Below, in pieces: positions 1-7,367 of a DNA stretch of 32,603 nucleotides. The notes below the pieces were generated by a model, which did no database searches, was not told the origin of the DNA, and saw only the letters and a program-made list of their open reading frames with translations. The stretch spans positions 209,301-241,903 of the forward strand of contig NZ_JALCZU010000007.1 in NCBI RefSeq assembly GCF_023522835.1, given 5' to 3'. Every line of letters starts with the position of its first letter. Positions within the stretch are counted from its first letter, which is position 1. The translations under genes and the position numbers were made by a program. This stretch comes from Oceanobacillus saliphilus. Its GTDB lineage: Bacteria; Bacillota; Bacilli; Bacillales; Amphibacillaceae.

Positions 1-408
1 GTGGTTATCATGCCCATGCGATTCTACACCATATCCATGGAAAAGTTCCTCGTACTGCCCAATTTCAATTAATTTTACATTCTGATTGACTAATGCATTC
101 GCTGCGCTTGATGCGAATCCTTCCATACCGGAACCTATATAAATAAATGCATCACTTTCTGCAATTGCTGTCATATCTTTAGATGTAGGCTCGTATGTAT
201 GTGCATCTGCTCCTGGAGGATAAACTGTCTTGACCGCAACAGTATCTCCGCCAATTTGCTCAACAGCATACTGTAATGGATAGACCGAAGTATACACCGT
301 GAGCTTATCTGATTCTTTCGCATTTGTTGAATCCTCTTCAGTTGAAGAACAGCCAACAATTATAAGTGCTGTAAAACATAAAATAATTAACACCTGTATA
401 AATTTCAT
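1..408 (-). CDS. Zinc ABC transporter substrate-binding lipoprotein, partial (ZnuA/AdcA-like)
   Basis: This is the N-terminal 136 residues of a metal-binding lipoprotein; the rest lies beyond the left edge. The start at 408 gives a basic N-terminus, a hydrophobic stretch and a lipobox ending in Cys20 (LIIVGC), so the protein should be anchored outside the membrane. The segment LTVYTSVYPLQYAVEQIGGD and the following PPGADAHTYEP are typical of cluster A-I zinc/manganese binding proteins, where the His of the HTYEP motif is a metal ligand. The visible sequence ends in a His/Asp-rich stretch (HGYGVESHGHDNH), as in the flexible His-rich loop of zinc-specific members. Two Zur-type palindromes lie 49 to 84 bp upstream, which favours zinc over manganese. 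Family assignment is firm; zinc specificity is inferred. Confidence 0.88.
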   Translation of the reverse strand, partial: MKFIQVLIILCFTALIIVGCSSTEEDSTNAKESDKLTVYTSVYPLQYAVEQIGGDTVAVKTVYPPGADAHTYEPTSKDMTAIAESDAFIYIGSGMEGFASSAANALVNQNVKLIEIGQYEELFHGYGVESHGHDNH

Positions 409-456
409 CTCTCGTCTTCCTTTCTAATTATGAATTTTTAATATTTCCTATCATAG

Positions 457-492
457 CGTAATCATTACGATTTGTAAACAGTAATCGTTACG
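457..492 (-). promoter_or_regulatory. Tandem Zur boxes upstream of the zinc-binding lipoprotein gene
   Basis: Positions 457-469 read CGTAATCATTACG, a perfect 13-bp palindrome that matches the core of the Bacillus Zur box. Positions 480-492 (AGTAATCGTTACG) match it at 11 of 13 positions. The two centres are 23 bp apart, about two helical turns, so both would face the same side of the DNA. Repression by zinc-loaded Zur is the likely use. Regulator identity is inferred from the motif. Confidence 0.8.
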
Positions 493-885
493 ATTTATTA
501 TTTATTGTTATATCCGCAACTTTTTGCTAATTACGTTATTCTCATCCGTTTTTATTTCAAAATCTTCATACTTAGTACCATCTTATATTTAAATTGCAGA
601 ACGTTGGAATTCAATCAAACGCTTGATCAAGCAACTAGATTTAGGAACAAGCACTTAATTCTAGATAAATTTTACTTGATTTTTAAGTTATCTAATTTAA
701 CTTCACACGTTATTTCAGATCTGGTTTAGCCGATTGTTATAAAAATCATACCTCGAAGATTAGGCTGAAAGAATGGAAATAACGATTAATCAAGTTAACT
801 CAAAGGAGGATACTAAAAGATATCGAAGTTGGAAGAAGATTTATAGCGTCTTTTTAGGAAGCAAAGGAGTAATAGAGAAATGGAA
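493..885. other. Intergenic stretch with no recognisable gene
   Basis: This AT-rich spacer lies between the Zur-box promoter and the first dispersed repeat. It contains open frames (505-729, and a 42-codon frame at 773-901), but none resembles a known family. The 773 frame lacks a good ribosome binding site and runs into the repeat element. I see no RNA gene or strong promoter here. Confidence 0.5.
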
Positions 886-1121
886 AGGTTCCTCGGAATG
901 ACTAGAATGAAATAGAATTAGTAGCAAAGGTAAAGATGGAGCACTTTAAAATTGTATTGCTAGTATAGATGAATGAAAACCATGAGAATGGAATTTATTT
1001 ATTAGAAAACTAAGGCTGTCACCAAGTCTTTCGGTGACAGCCTTAGTTGCACTTATGTCGTAATAACGTATTTTTTAAGTGGAATAAGCCGAGTTCGGAC
1101 GATGTACCTATCCATGCGTCC
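886..1121 (+). repeat. Dispersed intergenic repeat, copy A (interrupted)
   Basis: Positions 886-955 and 1049-1121 align in order with 5434-5500 and 5501-5574. Shared blocks include AGGTTCCTCG, AGTAGCAAAGGTA, CTTTAAAATTGT, TGCACTTATGT, GTAATAACGTATT and CGGACGATGTACCT. In this copy the two halves are split by about 93 bp (956-1048) carrying a 16-bp-stem hairpin. Both copies have the same orientation and lie on either side of the iron transporter genes. Confidence 0.8.
1008..1048 (-). terminator. Hairpin terminator downstream of the iron permease gene
   Basis: The arms 1008-1023 (AACTAAGGCTGTCACC) and 1033-1048 pair over 16 bp around a 9-nt loop. On the minus strand the stem is followed by TTTTCTAATAAA, so it can end the fbpA-fbpB transcript, whose last stop codon is at 1135. 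It also lies inside the segment that interrupts repeat copy A. Confidence 0.6.
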
Positions 1122-1134
1122 CTAAATTACTACA

Positions 1135-2802
1135 TTAGTACTTCCTTAATAATATATGTAGTGGAAGAATCGATACAATAATGATGAGTAATGCTGCAGG
1201 GGCTGCTAGATGATAGATTCCTTCTGTTGCTTCGAAATATACTCTAACAGCAAGTGTATCAAAGCCTGGCGGACGTAGCATCAATGTAGCAGGAAGCTCC
1301 TTGATTGAACTAACAAACACGAGTGCACCACCAGCAAGCACACCTGGAAGAATCGCTGGAATAATTACTTTAATTAAAACCTTCCATGGTGGGTAACCTA
1401 AACTCCTTGCAGCTTCGTCTACACGCGGAGAAACTAAAGATAAGGAAGCCTCCGTCGACTGCATCGTCTGTGGTAGAAAGCGAACAATAAATGCAATAGC
1501 AACCACATAAAACGTATTGTACAGTGCTGGTAAATGATTGTTGAAAATAAATACAAAACCAAGTGCTACAATAACTCCAGGGAGCGCGTAACCAGCATAG
1601 CTTAATTTATCAATTCCAATAGAAATCGACGATGGATAGCGAGATTTCAAGTAAACGACCGGGATCGCTAACACCATACATAATAAAGCAGCTGCACCAG
1701 ACAAGCGGAAGCTATTCCATACAAAACCGAAGAATCTTGAATCAAGTGCACCCATTTGAATACCAATCACAGACCAGTAGATTAAGACAGCAATTGGAAT
1801 CAATACGGATAAAAGGAATACGGCTATAACAAATGCAAGAACAGCTGGCTTCCATTTTCCAAGTAAAAGTCGATTTGGCGCTTTAAATGTGTTCGATGTT
1901 TGATGGTAATTACTTTTCTTTTTTGTAAAGCCTTCTATCCATAAAATAATTACCGTTATAACAATTAATACAAGACTAAGTACTGCTGCTGCCTCCGTAT
2001 CAAAGCTAGCAGTTTGAAAATATATAGCTGCAGTGAATGTTACATAGCGGAGCATAGCAATCGCACCAAAGTCAGACAAGACGTATAATGCAATTAAAAT
2101 AGCACCTGCACCAATTGCTGGACGTAGGAATGGCAGGTTTACCTTCCAAAAAATTTTCGAGGTCGACATCCCTTGGGAACGTGCGACTTCTTCATAATTA
2201 CGATTCATCTTTCGCAATGAAGCACTTGCTATTAAATAAACATAAGGATATGTAAACATGATTAAAACAAATGCAACACCCCAAAAGGAATATATATTAA
2301 TACGATATTCACCTAAGAAACCTACCATTTCCCATAAATCCCGTACCCATCCACTTCGTCCTAAAACAATAATATATGTAACTGCACCGACATATGGTGG
2401 AATAACTAAAGGAAGTGCCAGTAACCATTGCCAAATTTTCCTTCCTGGTATATCTGTTCGAACCATAAACCAAGCTAAAGCTACACCAATGGCAACTGCA
2501 CAAAACGTGACAACAATAGTAAGTGATAATGTATTCCAAAGTAACTCTGGTATACGATTATCTAATAAACGTAGCCATCGATCTGATTCAGCAGATATGG
2601 ATTGAAATATGACATAAATAATTGGTATCGACATAATGATAGCGACGATTAATCCAACCATGAACAGAATCATTCCCGGCGGATTACCACGCCATGTCCT
2701 TCGCCATATTTTTGTTAAAAAAAGCAAAGCAGGCTGTGGCAAAATGCCGGCAGCCTTGTTTTTATTTTTCTTCAATTGTTCATCCTGTTTATTATCCTTC
2801 AT
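1135..2802 (-). CDS. Iron(III) ABC transporter, fused permease (FbpB-like)
   Basis: This 555-residue integral membrane protein consists of two binding-protein-dependent permease domains in tandem, as in FbpB/SfuB/FutB proteins, so one polypeptide can form the whole channel. Each half carries the cytoplasmic EAA-type loop that docks the ATPase: EEVARSQGMSTSKIFWKV near residue 205 and DEAARSLGYPPWKVLIKV near residue 465. About a dozen hydrophobic segments are visible. The start at 2802 is preceded by TTAGGAGT. It follows the binding-protein gene after 36 bp, so the two are probably co-transcribed from the Fur-box promoter near 4012-4040. The length is normal for the family. Thiamine and sulfate permeases share the fold, but the Fur boxes and the neighbouring binding protein point to ferric iron. 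Confidence 0.9.
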   Translation of the reverse strand: MKDNKQDEQLKKNKNKAAGILPQPALLFLTKIWRRTWRGNPPGMILFMVGLIVAIIMSIPIIYVIFQSISAESDRWLRLLDNRIPELLWNTLSLTIVVTFCAVAIGVALAWFMVRTDIPGRKIWQWLLALPLVIPPYVGAVTYIIVLGRSGWVRDLWEMVGFLGEYRINIYSFWGVAFVLIMFTYPYVYLIASASLRKMNRNYEEVARSQGMSTSKIFWKVNLPFLRPAIGAGAILIALYVLSDFGAIAMLRYVTFTAAIYFQTASFDTEAAAVLSLVLIVITVIILWIEGFTKKKSNYHQTSNTFKAPNRLLLGKWKPAVLAFVIAVFLLSVLIPIAVLIYWSVIGIQMGALDSRFFGFVWNSFRLSGAAALLCMVLAIPVVYLKSRYPSSISIGIDKLSYAGYALPGVIVALGFVFIFNNHLPALYNTFYVVAIAFIVRFLPQTMQSTEASLSLVSPRVDEAARSLGYPPWKVLIKVIIPAILPGVLAGGALVFVSSIKELPATLMLRPPGFDTLAVRVYFEATEGIYHLAAPAALLIIIVSILPLHILLRKY

Positions 2803-2838
2803 TATAATACTCCTAATAGAGGGAAATTAATACGTATA

Positions 2839-3933
2839 CTACCTCAATTCCAAATCCAAACCTGATTCTTCAATTAATTCCTTTGTACCTTGAAAATAAT
2901 TACCTAATTCCGTGATTGGCATATCCTGAACATTCAAGTCTTCAAAATTAACAATTTGCTCCTGTACTTCCTCAGGATATTCAGCTTCCAAATCAGAATT
3001 AATTAATACTTCCAAAGATTCGCCTACAAACTTCACCTGATTTTCAGACTCAAGCAACCATTCAATAAAAAGAATAGCATTATCTTCATTCGGTCCATTT
3101 TTCACATTACCAATCCCAGCGGCATTTGCGATGGCACCCATTTCTCCATCTTCTTGGTCTGGATATATGAAACCAACATTATTATCTGTAGGCTCTAACA
3201 GTTGCTGATGAAAGTAGTAATTATTCACAAGTCCAAATGCATGTTCACCAGCACCTACTGCTTTTCTAATATCGCCATGTCCTTCATAAATACCTGCTGC
3301 ATTTTCCTGGATCGCTGCAATCCAATCTGCAGTTTTTTCGTCGCCCCACTCATAACGCAATGCAGATACATTACCAATCATACCACCATTACCACCTCTT
3401 GTAATGGCATAACCATTCGGGACATCTGCCCATTCTGCATTAAACAGGTCTTCTATACTTTTAGGCATTTCTTCCTCTGTTATTAAATCTTTATTATAAA
3501 TAAATCCACGTGACCTTGCTGAAATAGCAAAATATGCATTATCCGCTGAGCGAAATTGCTCTGGGATGATGTCCATTCCTTCTGGCTCAGAACCTTGTAA
3601 ATAGCCCTGTGCATCTAAATAGCCTAATGCACCTAAATCATTGGAAATAAATATATCTGCTTGTACATTATTTGCTTCTGCCTCAATTTGTAATGGATCT
3701 GTGCCATGTAATGCAGACACTTTAATACCTGTATCATCCATGAATTTCTCTAATAAATCCTGCACAAATCGCTCATTTCTAGCGGAATAAACAACTAACT
3801 CTCCTGTTTCCTCAGGGCTAACCCCTTCGTCTGCACTATCCGGAGCACCTTGATCATTATTGGAACCGCAAGCTGCTAATAGCACTGCTACGATGGAAAT
3901 CAACAAAAGTATTCCTTTAAATCGAATGTTCAC
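2839..3933 (-). CDS. Iron(III) ABC transporter substrate-binding lipoprotein (FbpA-like)
   Basis: This 364-residue lipoprotein has a signal peptide ending in the lipobox LLAAC (Cys22). The mature protein begins with an acidic linker and then ELVVYSARNERFVQDLLEKF, the usual opening of ferric-binding FbpA/FutA proteins. The adjacent tyrosines in VNNYYFHQQL near residue 237 correspond to the paired Fe-coordinating tyrosines of the family. Its role is to capture ferric iron, free or chelated, outside the membrane and hand it to the permease encoded next. The start at 3933 has GGAGGAG upstream. Two Fur-type boxes precede the gene. Transport of another metal or of an Fe-chelate cannot be excluded from sequence alone. 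Confidence 0.9.
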   Translation of the reverse strand: MNIRFKGILLLISIVAVLLAACGSNNDQGAPDSADEGVSPEETGELVVYSARNERFVQDLLEKFMDDTGIKVSALHGTDPLQIEAEANNVQADIFISNDLGALGYLDAQGYLQGSEPEGMDIIPEQFRSADNAYFAISARSRGFIYNKDLITEEEMPKSIEDLFNAEWADVPNGYAITRGGNGGMIGNVSALRYEWGDEKTADWIAAIQENAAGIYEGHGDIRKAVGAGEHAFGLVNNYYFHQQLLEPTDNNVGFIYPDQEDGEMGAIANAAGIGNVKNGPNEDNAILFIEWLLESENQVKFVGESLEVLINSDLEAEYPEEVQEQIVNFEDLNVQDMPITELGNYFQGTKELIEESGLDLELR

Positions 3934-3977
3934 ATATATCTCCTCCTATTGTTCATCTAATTATCAAGCGAAATAAT

Positions 3978-3992
3978 TGAGAACTATTATCA
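3978..3992 (-). promoter_or_regulatory. Fur box, proximal to the iron-binding lipoprotein gene
   Basis: TGAGAACTATTATCA matches the Bacillus Fur core TGATAATNATTATCA at all but two positions. It lies between the promoter at 4012-4040 and the start codon at 3933, downstream of the predicted transcription start, where a bound repressor would block elongation or initiation. Confidence 0.7.
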
Positions 3993-4011
3993 ATTATTCA
4001 ACCGCCTATTT

Positions 4012-4040
4012 ATTGTATTGAAAATGATTATCAATGTCAA
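4012..4040 (-). promoter_or_regulatory. fbpA-fbpB promoter with embedded Fur box
   Basis: On the minus strand the -35 TTGACA (4040-4035) and -10 TACAAT (4017-4012) are separated by exactly 17 bp. The spacer is largely occupied by a Fur box at 4019-4033 (TGAAAATGATTATCA on the plus strand), with one mismatch to the core consensus. Iron-loaded Fur bound here would exclude RNA polymerase. It is a strong SigA-type promoter by sequence. Confidence 0.8.
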
Positions 4041-4082
4041 TGGAAATTTCAGAAAGTTTAATAATACACTGCTTAGAAAACT

Positions 4083-4129
4083 TGACATTTGCCGACGCTT
4101 TAACGGCAAATGTTCTAGTTGCACTTATG
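4083..4129. repeat. Hairpin followed by a conserved 14-nt tail (repeat C)
   Basis: ACATTTGCCG and CGGCAAATGT form a 10-bp stem, flanked outside by AACT and AGTT. The 14 nt TAGTTGCACTTATG at 4116-4129 are identical to 1044-1057, which follow the 16-bp hairpin in repeat copy A. The hairpin sequences themselves differ, so what is shared is the architecture plus the tail. Confidence 0.5.
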
Positions 4130-4170
4130 CAAGAGAAAAAAGTTGTTTACTATCTTCTCCTGCAAATAAA

Positions 4171-4209
4171 AAGGAAAACAGAGATAACTATGACATCACC
4201 GTTTTCCTT
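4171..4209 (-). terminator. Terminator of the iron-transport ATPase gene
   Basis: AAGGAAAAC (4171-4179) pairs with GTTTTCCTT (4201-4209). On the minus strand the second arm runs into TTTTTATTTGC. It lies 24 bp after the ATPase stop codon, so the ATPase is probably a separate transcription unit from the two genes that follow. Confidence 0.6.
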
Positions 4210-4232
4210 TACATCCTTAGTCAAAAATACAT

Positions 4233-5291
4233 TTAATTTTCTACAAGAGCTACTAACTCTGGAGTAATGTCAAATGAAACAATCGAGCCAATCTCAACTT
4301 CTCTTTCAACCGGAGCATAAATTATCATTGGTTCATTAACTAGTGGATTTGTAGGCAGGCTGATTTCTAATTCCTGATAATCACCACCGTAAGTCACTCG
4401 CTCGACTTTACCACTATAGCGACCTTTCTCCGTTAAACGACAGCCTTCAGGACGAATGGATACATGAACCTCTTCTAGTAGCTGCTCCGTTCTTTCTGGA
4501 AGGGAAACACGGCCAATATGTGTATCCACATGTAGCATATCTGGACATAGCTTTCCAGTTAATAGATTTGTTTTACCTACAAACTGCGCGACAAAACAAT
4601 TACGTGGACAACGATACATTTGCCTTGGTTCATCAATCTGCTGGATGACTCCATTTCTCATTACTACAACACGATCAGATACAGAAAATGCATCTTTTTG
4701 ATCATGTGTTACAATAATCGCTGTTGTATTTGCCTGTTTTAATATATTTGCAACATCAAAGCGCATTTTTTCACGAAGTCCTGCATCAAGATTACTAAAC
4801 GGCTCATCCATTAAAATAACATGTGGCTTCGGTGCTAATGCCCTAGCCAATGCAACACGCTGCTGCTGACCACCGGATAACTCATTTGGAGAGCGTTTCG
4901 CATAATCAGATAACCCAACAAGCTCCAATACTTCCTCAGCTCTTCGTTTTCTTTCACGAAATCTCCATTTTGATAGGCCAAACATCACATTTTTTTCAAT
5001 TGTCATATGTGGAAACAAAGTATAATCCTGAAAAACCATACCGATCCCGCGTTTTTCAGGAGGAACTGATTTATAATTGTCAAATACAGTTAAATCATCA
5101 ATTATAATCGTTCCAGAATCTGGCTGTTCAAATCCTGCAAGCATACGCAAGGTTGTCGTTTTACCACAGCCACTTGGTCCGAGTAATGTAACAATTTCTC
5201 CTTGATTTATAGCAAGGTTGAGTTCACTAACTGCTGGCTCACCTATGCGATGAAAGTTCTTCGTTATATTTTTCATTTGAATAAAACTCAT
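4233..5291 (-). CDS. Iron(III) ABC transporter ATP-binding protein (FbpC-like)
   Basis: This 352-residue ATPase powers the FbpAB transporter from the cytoplasmic side. Visible motifs in order are Walker A GPSGCGKTT near residue 38, the signature LSGGQQQRVALARALA near 135, Walker B VILMDEP just after it, and the switch histidine in IIVTHDQ near 192. A C-terminal regulatory region of about 110 residues resembles the TOBE-type extension of the FbpC/PotA/MalK class. The start at 5291 is preceded only by a weak AAGAG. Met6 is an alternative start. It has its own promoter (5374-5402), Fur box (5347-5361) and terminator (4171-4209), and so could be expressed at a different level from the binding protein and permease. 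Confidence 0.9.
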   Translation of the reverse strand: MSFIQMKNITKNFHRIGEPAVSELNLAINQGEIVTLLGPSGCGKTTTLRMLAGFEQPDSGTIIIDDLTVFDNYKSVPPEKRGIGMVFQDYTLFPHMTIEKNVMFGLSKWRFRERKRRAEEVLELVGLSDYAKRSPNELSGGQQQRVALARALAPKPHVILMDEPFSNLDAGLREKMRFDVANILKQANTTAIIVTHDQKDAFSVSDRVVVMRNGVIQQIDEPRQMYRCPRNCFVAQFVGKTNLLTGKLCPDMLHVDTHIGRVSLPERTEQLLEEVHVSIRPEGCRLTEKGRYSGKVERVTYGGDYQELEISLPTNPLVNEPMIIYAPVEREVEIGSIVSFDITPELVALVEN

Positions 5292-5346
5292 CTCTTAAAA
5301 CCCCCAAAGGTTCCATCACCATTCACAAGTTCTCAATTAGTTTAGT

Positions 5347-5361
5347 TGAGAATGATTTTCA
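5347..5361 (-). promoter_or_regulatory. Fur box of the iron-transport ATPase gene
   Basis: TGAGAATGATTTTCA matches the Fur core TGATAATNATTATCA at 12 of 14 defined positions. It lies just downstream of the -10 at 5374-5379, overlapping the expected start of transcription. Confidence 0.7.
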
Positions 5362-5373
5362 ATTCTATATCTA

Positions 5374-5402
5374 AATATATAATGATTTGCCTATTTCGTC
5401 AA
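5374..5402 (-). promoter_or_regulatory. Promoter of the iron-transport ATPase gene
   Basis: On the minus strand TTGACG (5402-5397) and TATATT (5379-5374) are separated by 17 bp, a good SigA-type promoter. The transcript would start near 5367, within or next to the Fur box. Confidence 0.6.
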
Positions 5403-5433
5403 TGTATAATTCTTGAGGGTGGACAAGGGGAAT

Positions 5434-5574
5434 AGGTTCCTCGTCCGAATAACTGGAATGAAGTAGTAGCAAAGGTATAGATGGAGTGCTTTAAAATTGT
5501 TGCACTTATGTAGTAATAACGTATTCATAAGTGGATTAAGCCTTAGTCCGGACGATGTACCTGTCCCTGCGTCC
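5434..5574 (+). repeat. Dispersed intergenic repeat, copy B (uninterrupted)
   Basis: This 141-bp element aligns with the two halves of copy A (886-955 and 1049-1121) with a few substitutions and small gaps, in the same orientation. It ends in GGACGATGTACCTGTCCC followed by TGCGTCC, whose outer GGACG and CGTCC can pair. It has no coding capacity. An upstream GTG-type extension of the BCCT frame starts inside it and is not credible. Confidence 0.8.
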
Positions 5575-5673
5575 TTCTCCTTCCCCTTCTCTTTTCTATG
5601 GACAATAGGCTACTCTTTTAAAAAATGGAGTTCTGTGCATACTAGGGAAAACATACTTAAAGGAGAGTCATCC

Positions 5674-7206
5674 ATGAAGTCAAAACACAGCCGAATACAG
5701 CCTGTTTTTTATTGGGCTGTCGGAATATTATCTTTAGTGATTATATCTGGTGTTATCTTGCCAGACATTCTACAGGTAGTTACTGAAAATGTTCAAAGCT
5801 TTATTATAAATACATTTGGTTGGTATTACCTCATTGCAGTAACACTATTTTTGTTAGTTTGTTTATTTTTAATTGTCAGCCCGTATGGGAAAATAAAGCT
5901 TGGAAAAGAAGGTGATAAACCAGAATATGGCTATTTATCTTGGTTCGCAATGTTGTTTAGCGCTGGTGTCGGGATAGGACTTGTCTTTTATGGGGTAGCA
6001 GAACCAATGTCACACTATGGGATAAATTCGCCAACAGTCGAAGTGGGGACAGTTGAAGCTGCACGTGAATCAATGCGCTTCGTTTACTTTCATTACGGTA
6101 TACACGCTTGGGCGATTTATGCGATTATTGCGGTTTGCCTTGCTTATTTTAATTTCAGGAAGGGTAAGCCTGGTTTAATAAGCGGGACACTGTCACCGAT
6201 TATGAATACGGATGGGATAGCAGGAAAGGTTATCGATACGTTTGCTCTTATCGCAACGGTAACAGGTATTGTTACGAGCCTTGGTTTTGGTGCAGTACAG
6301 ATGAACGGAGGTATTTCATACTTAACCGATTTACCGATTACCTTTTGGATTCAAGCTGTTATTATTCTCATCATTACTGTTTTCTTCTTAACTTCTACAA
6401 TGACAGGACTTAATAAAGGTATTCGCCTACTCAGTAGTTTTAATATGCTATTAGCTCTTATTTTGCTTTTATTCATATTCATATTTGGTGGTGCCACCTT
6501 ATATTCACTAAACCTTTTTACGAATACGCTTGGTACCTATATAAATACACTTCCTGAACTCAGTTTCCGAATCGCTCCTGGGAGTCCGGAAAGTCGGGAG
6601 TGGATCAATGATTGGACAATCTTTTACTGGGCATGGTGGATCGCTTGGTCTCCCTATGTTGGAACATTTATTGCTCGCGTTTCACGAGGGCGTACACTCA
6701 GAGAATTTACGATAGCAGTTTTACTCGTTCCCTCTTTGGTCGGCTTTATATGGTTTTCCTTTGTAGGCGGTACAGCGATGTGGCTTGAATCCCAAGGAAT
6801 AATCAATATTTCTTCACTAGAAGCAGAAGAGATGTTATTTGGTATGCTAGGTACAATGCCGATTAGCACTATTACATCGATTTTAACCGTCATCCTTATC
6901 GCTGTTTTCTTCGTCACTTCCGCGGATTCAGCAATATTTGTTTTAAGTATGCACTCAACAAATGGGTCCTTAAACCCTCCGAATGGAATTAAATTGATTT
7001 GGGGCATCGTACTTTCGGTGACAGCTATTGCCTTATTGTATAGTGGTGGACTTCAAGGTATACAAAATGTAATGATTATAGCAGCTTTTCCGTTTTCCAT
7101 TATTTTATTGTTCATGGTCTATTCACTTTTGAAATCGCTCAGATTAGAACAAATCAGATCTAACACGAAGCTTAGATTGAAAGAAAAAGCAGGAAAAAGT
7201 AAGTAA
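5674..7206 (+). CDS. BCCT family osmolyte transporter (OpuD/BetL-like)
   Basis: This 510-residue membrane protein has about twelve hydrophobic segments and is close in length to B. subtilis OpuD. The BCCT signature is clear: NDWTIFYWAWWIAWSPYVG followed by FIARVSRGRTLREF. The glycine-rich helix SAGVGIGLVFYGVAEP is also typical. These carriers import glycine betaine, choline or carnitine with sodium or protons for osmoprotection. I chose the ATG at 5674 because AAGGAGAG lies just upstream. An open frame extends to 5497, but that part is repeat copy B and resembles no BCCT N-terminus. The gene is monocistronic, with a hairpin at 7298-7330 between it and convergent glmS. Glycine betaine is the likeliest substrate but is not proved by sequence. 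Confidence 0.88.
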   Translation: MKSKHSRIQPVFYWAVGILSLVIISGVILPDILQVVTENVQSFIINTFGWYYLIAVTLFLLVCLFLIVSPYGKIKLGKEGDKPEYGYLSWFAMLFSAGVGIGLVFYGVAEPMSHYGINSPTVEVGTVEAARESMRFVYFHYGIHAWAIYAIIAVCLAYFNFRKGKPGLISGTLSPIMNTDGIAGKVIDTFALIATVTGIVTSLGFGAVQMNGGISYLTDLPITFWIQAVIILIITVFFLTSTMTGLNKGIRLLSSFNMLLALILLLFIFIFGGATLYSLNLFTNTLGTYINTLPELSFRIAPGSPESREWINDWTIFYWAWWIAWSPYVGTFIARVSRGRTLREFTIAVLLVPSLVGFIWFSFVGGTAMWLESQGIINISSLEAEEMLFGMLGTMPISTITSILTVILIAVFFVTSADSAIFVLSMHSTNGSLNPPNGIKLIWGIVLSVTAIALLYSGGLQGIQNVMIIAAFPFSIILLFMVYSLLKSLRLEQIRSNTKLRLKEKAGKSK

Positions 7207-7297
7207 ACACTAAAGACGTGGTCGACAGTCTGAACCTGTTCGTGGATTTCGATCTTCTTATATCTAATTTTCATTCCTAAAGATTTTTCCCATATAA

Positions 7298-7330
7298 GTA
7301 CCCCTTTGGACAAAAAGTCCAAAGGGGTAC
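7298..7330. terminator. Shared hairpin between convergent BCCT and glmS genes
   Basis: GTACCCCTTTGGAC (7298-7311) pairs perfectly with 7317-7330 around an AAAAA loop. The 14-bp stem sits between the ends of two convergent genes and can act in both directions, although neither side has a long T tract. Confidence 0.55.
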
Positions 7331-7367
7331 AAAAGGTTAAACATTATTTCAAAATCACAGCAAAATA

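Noticed and set aside
505-901. Open frames of 74 codons (505-729) and 42 codons (773-901) between the zinc gene and the iron genes
   Set aside because: Neither has a convincing ribosome binding site or family resemblance. The second runs into a repeat element whose other copy does not keep the frame.
5497-5673. N-terminal extension of the BCCT transporter by 59 residues
   Set aside because: The extension is read through repeat copy B and does not resemble any BCCT N-terminus. A good ribosome binding site supports the start at 5674.
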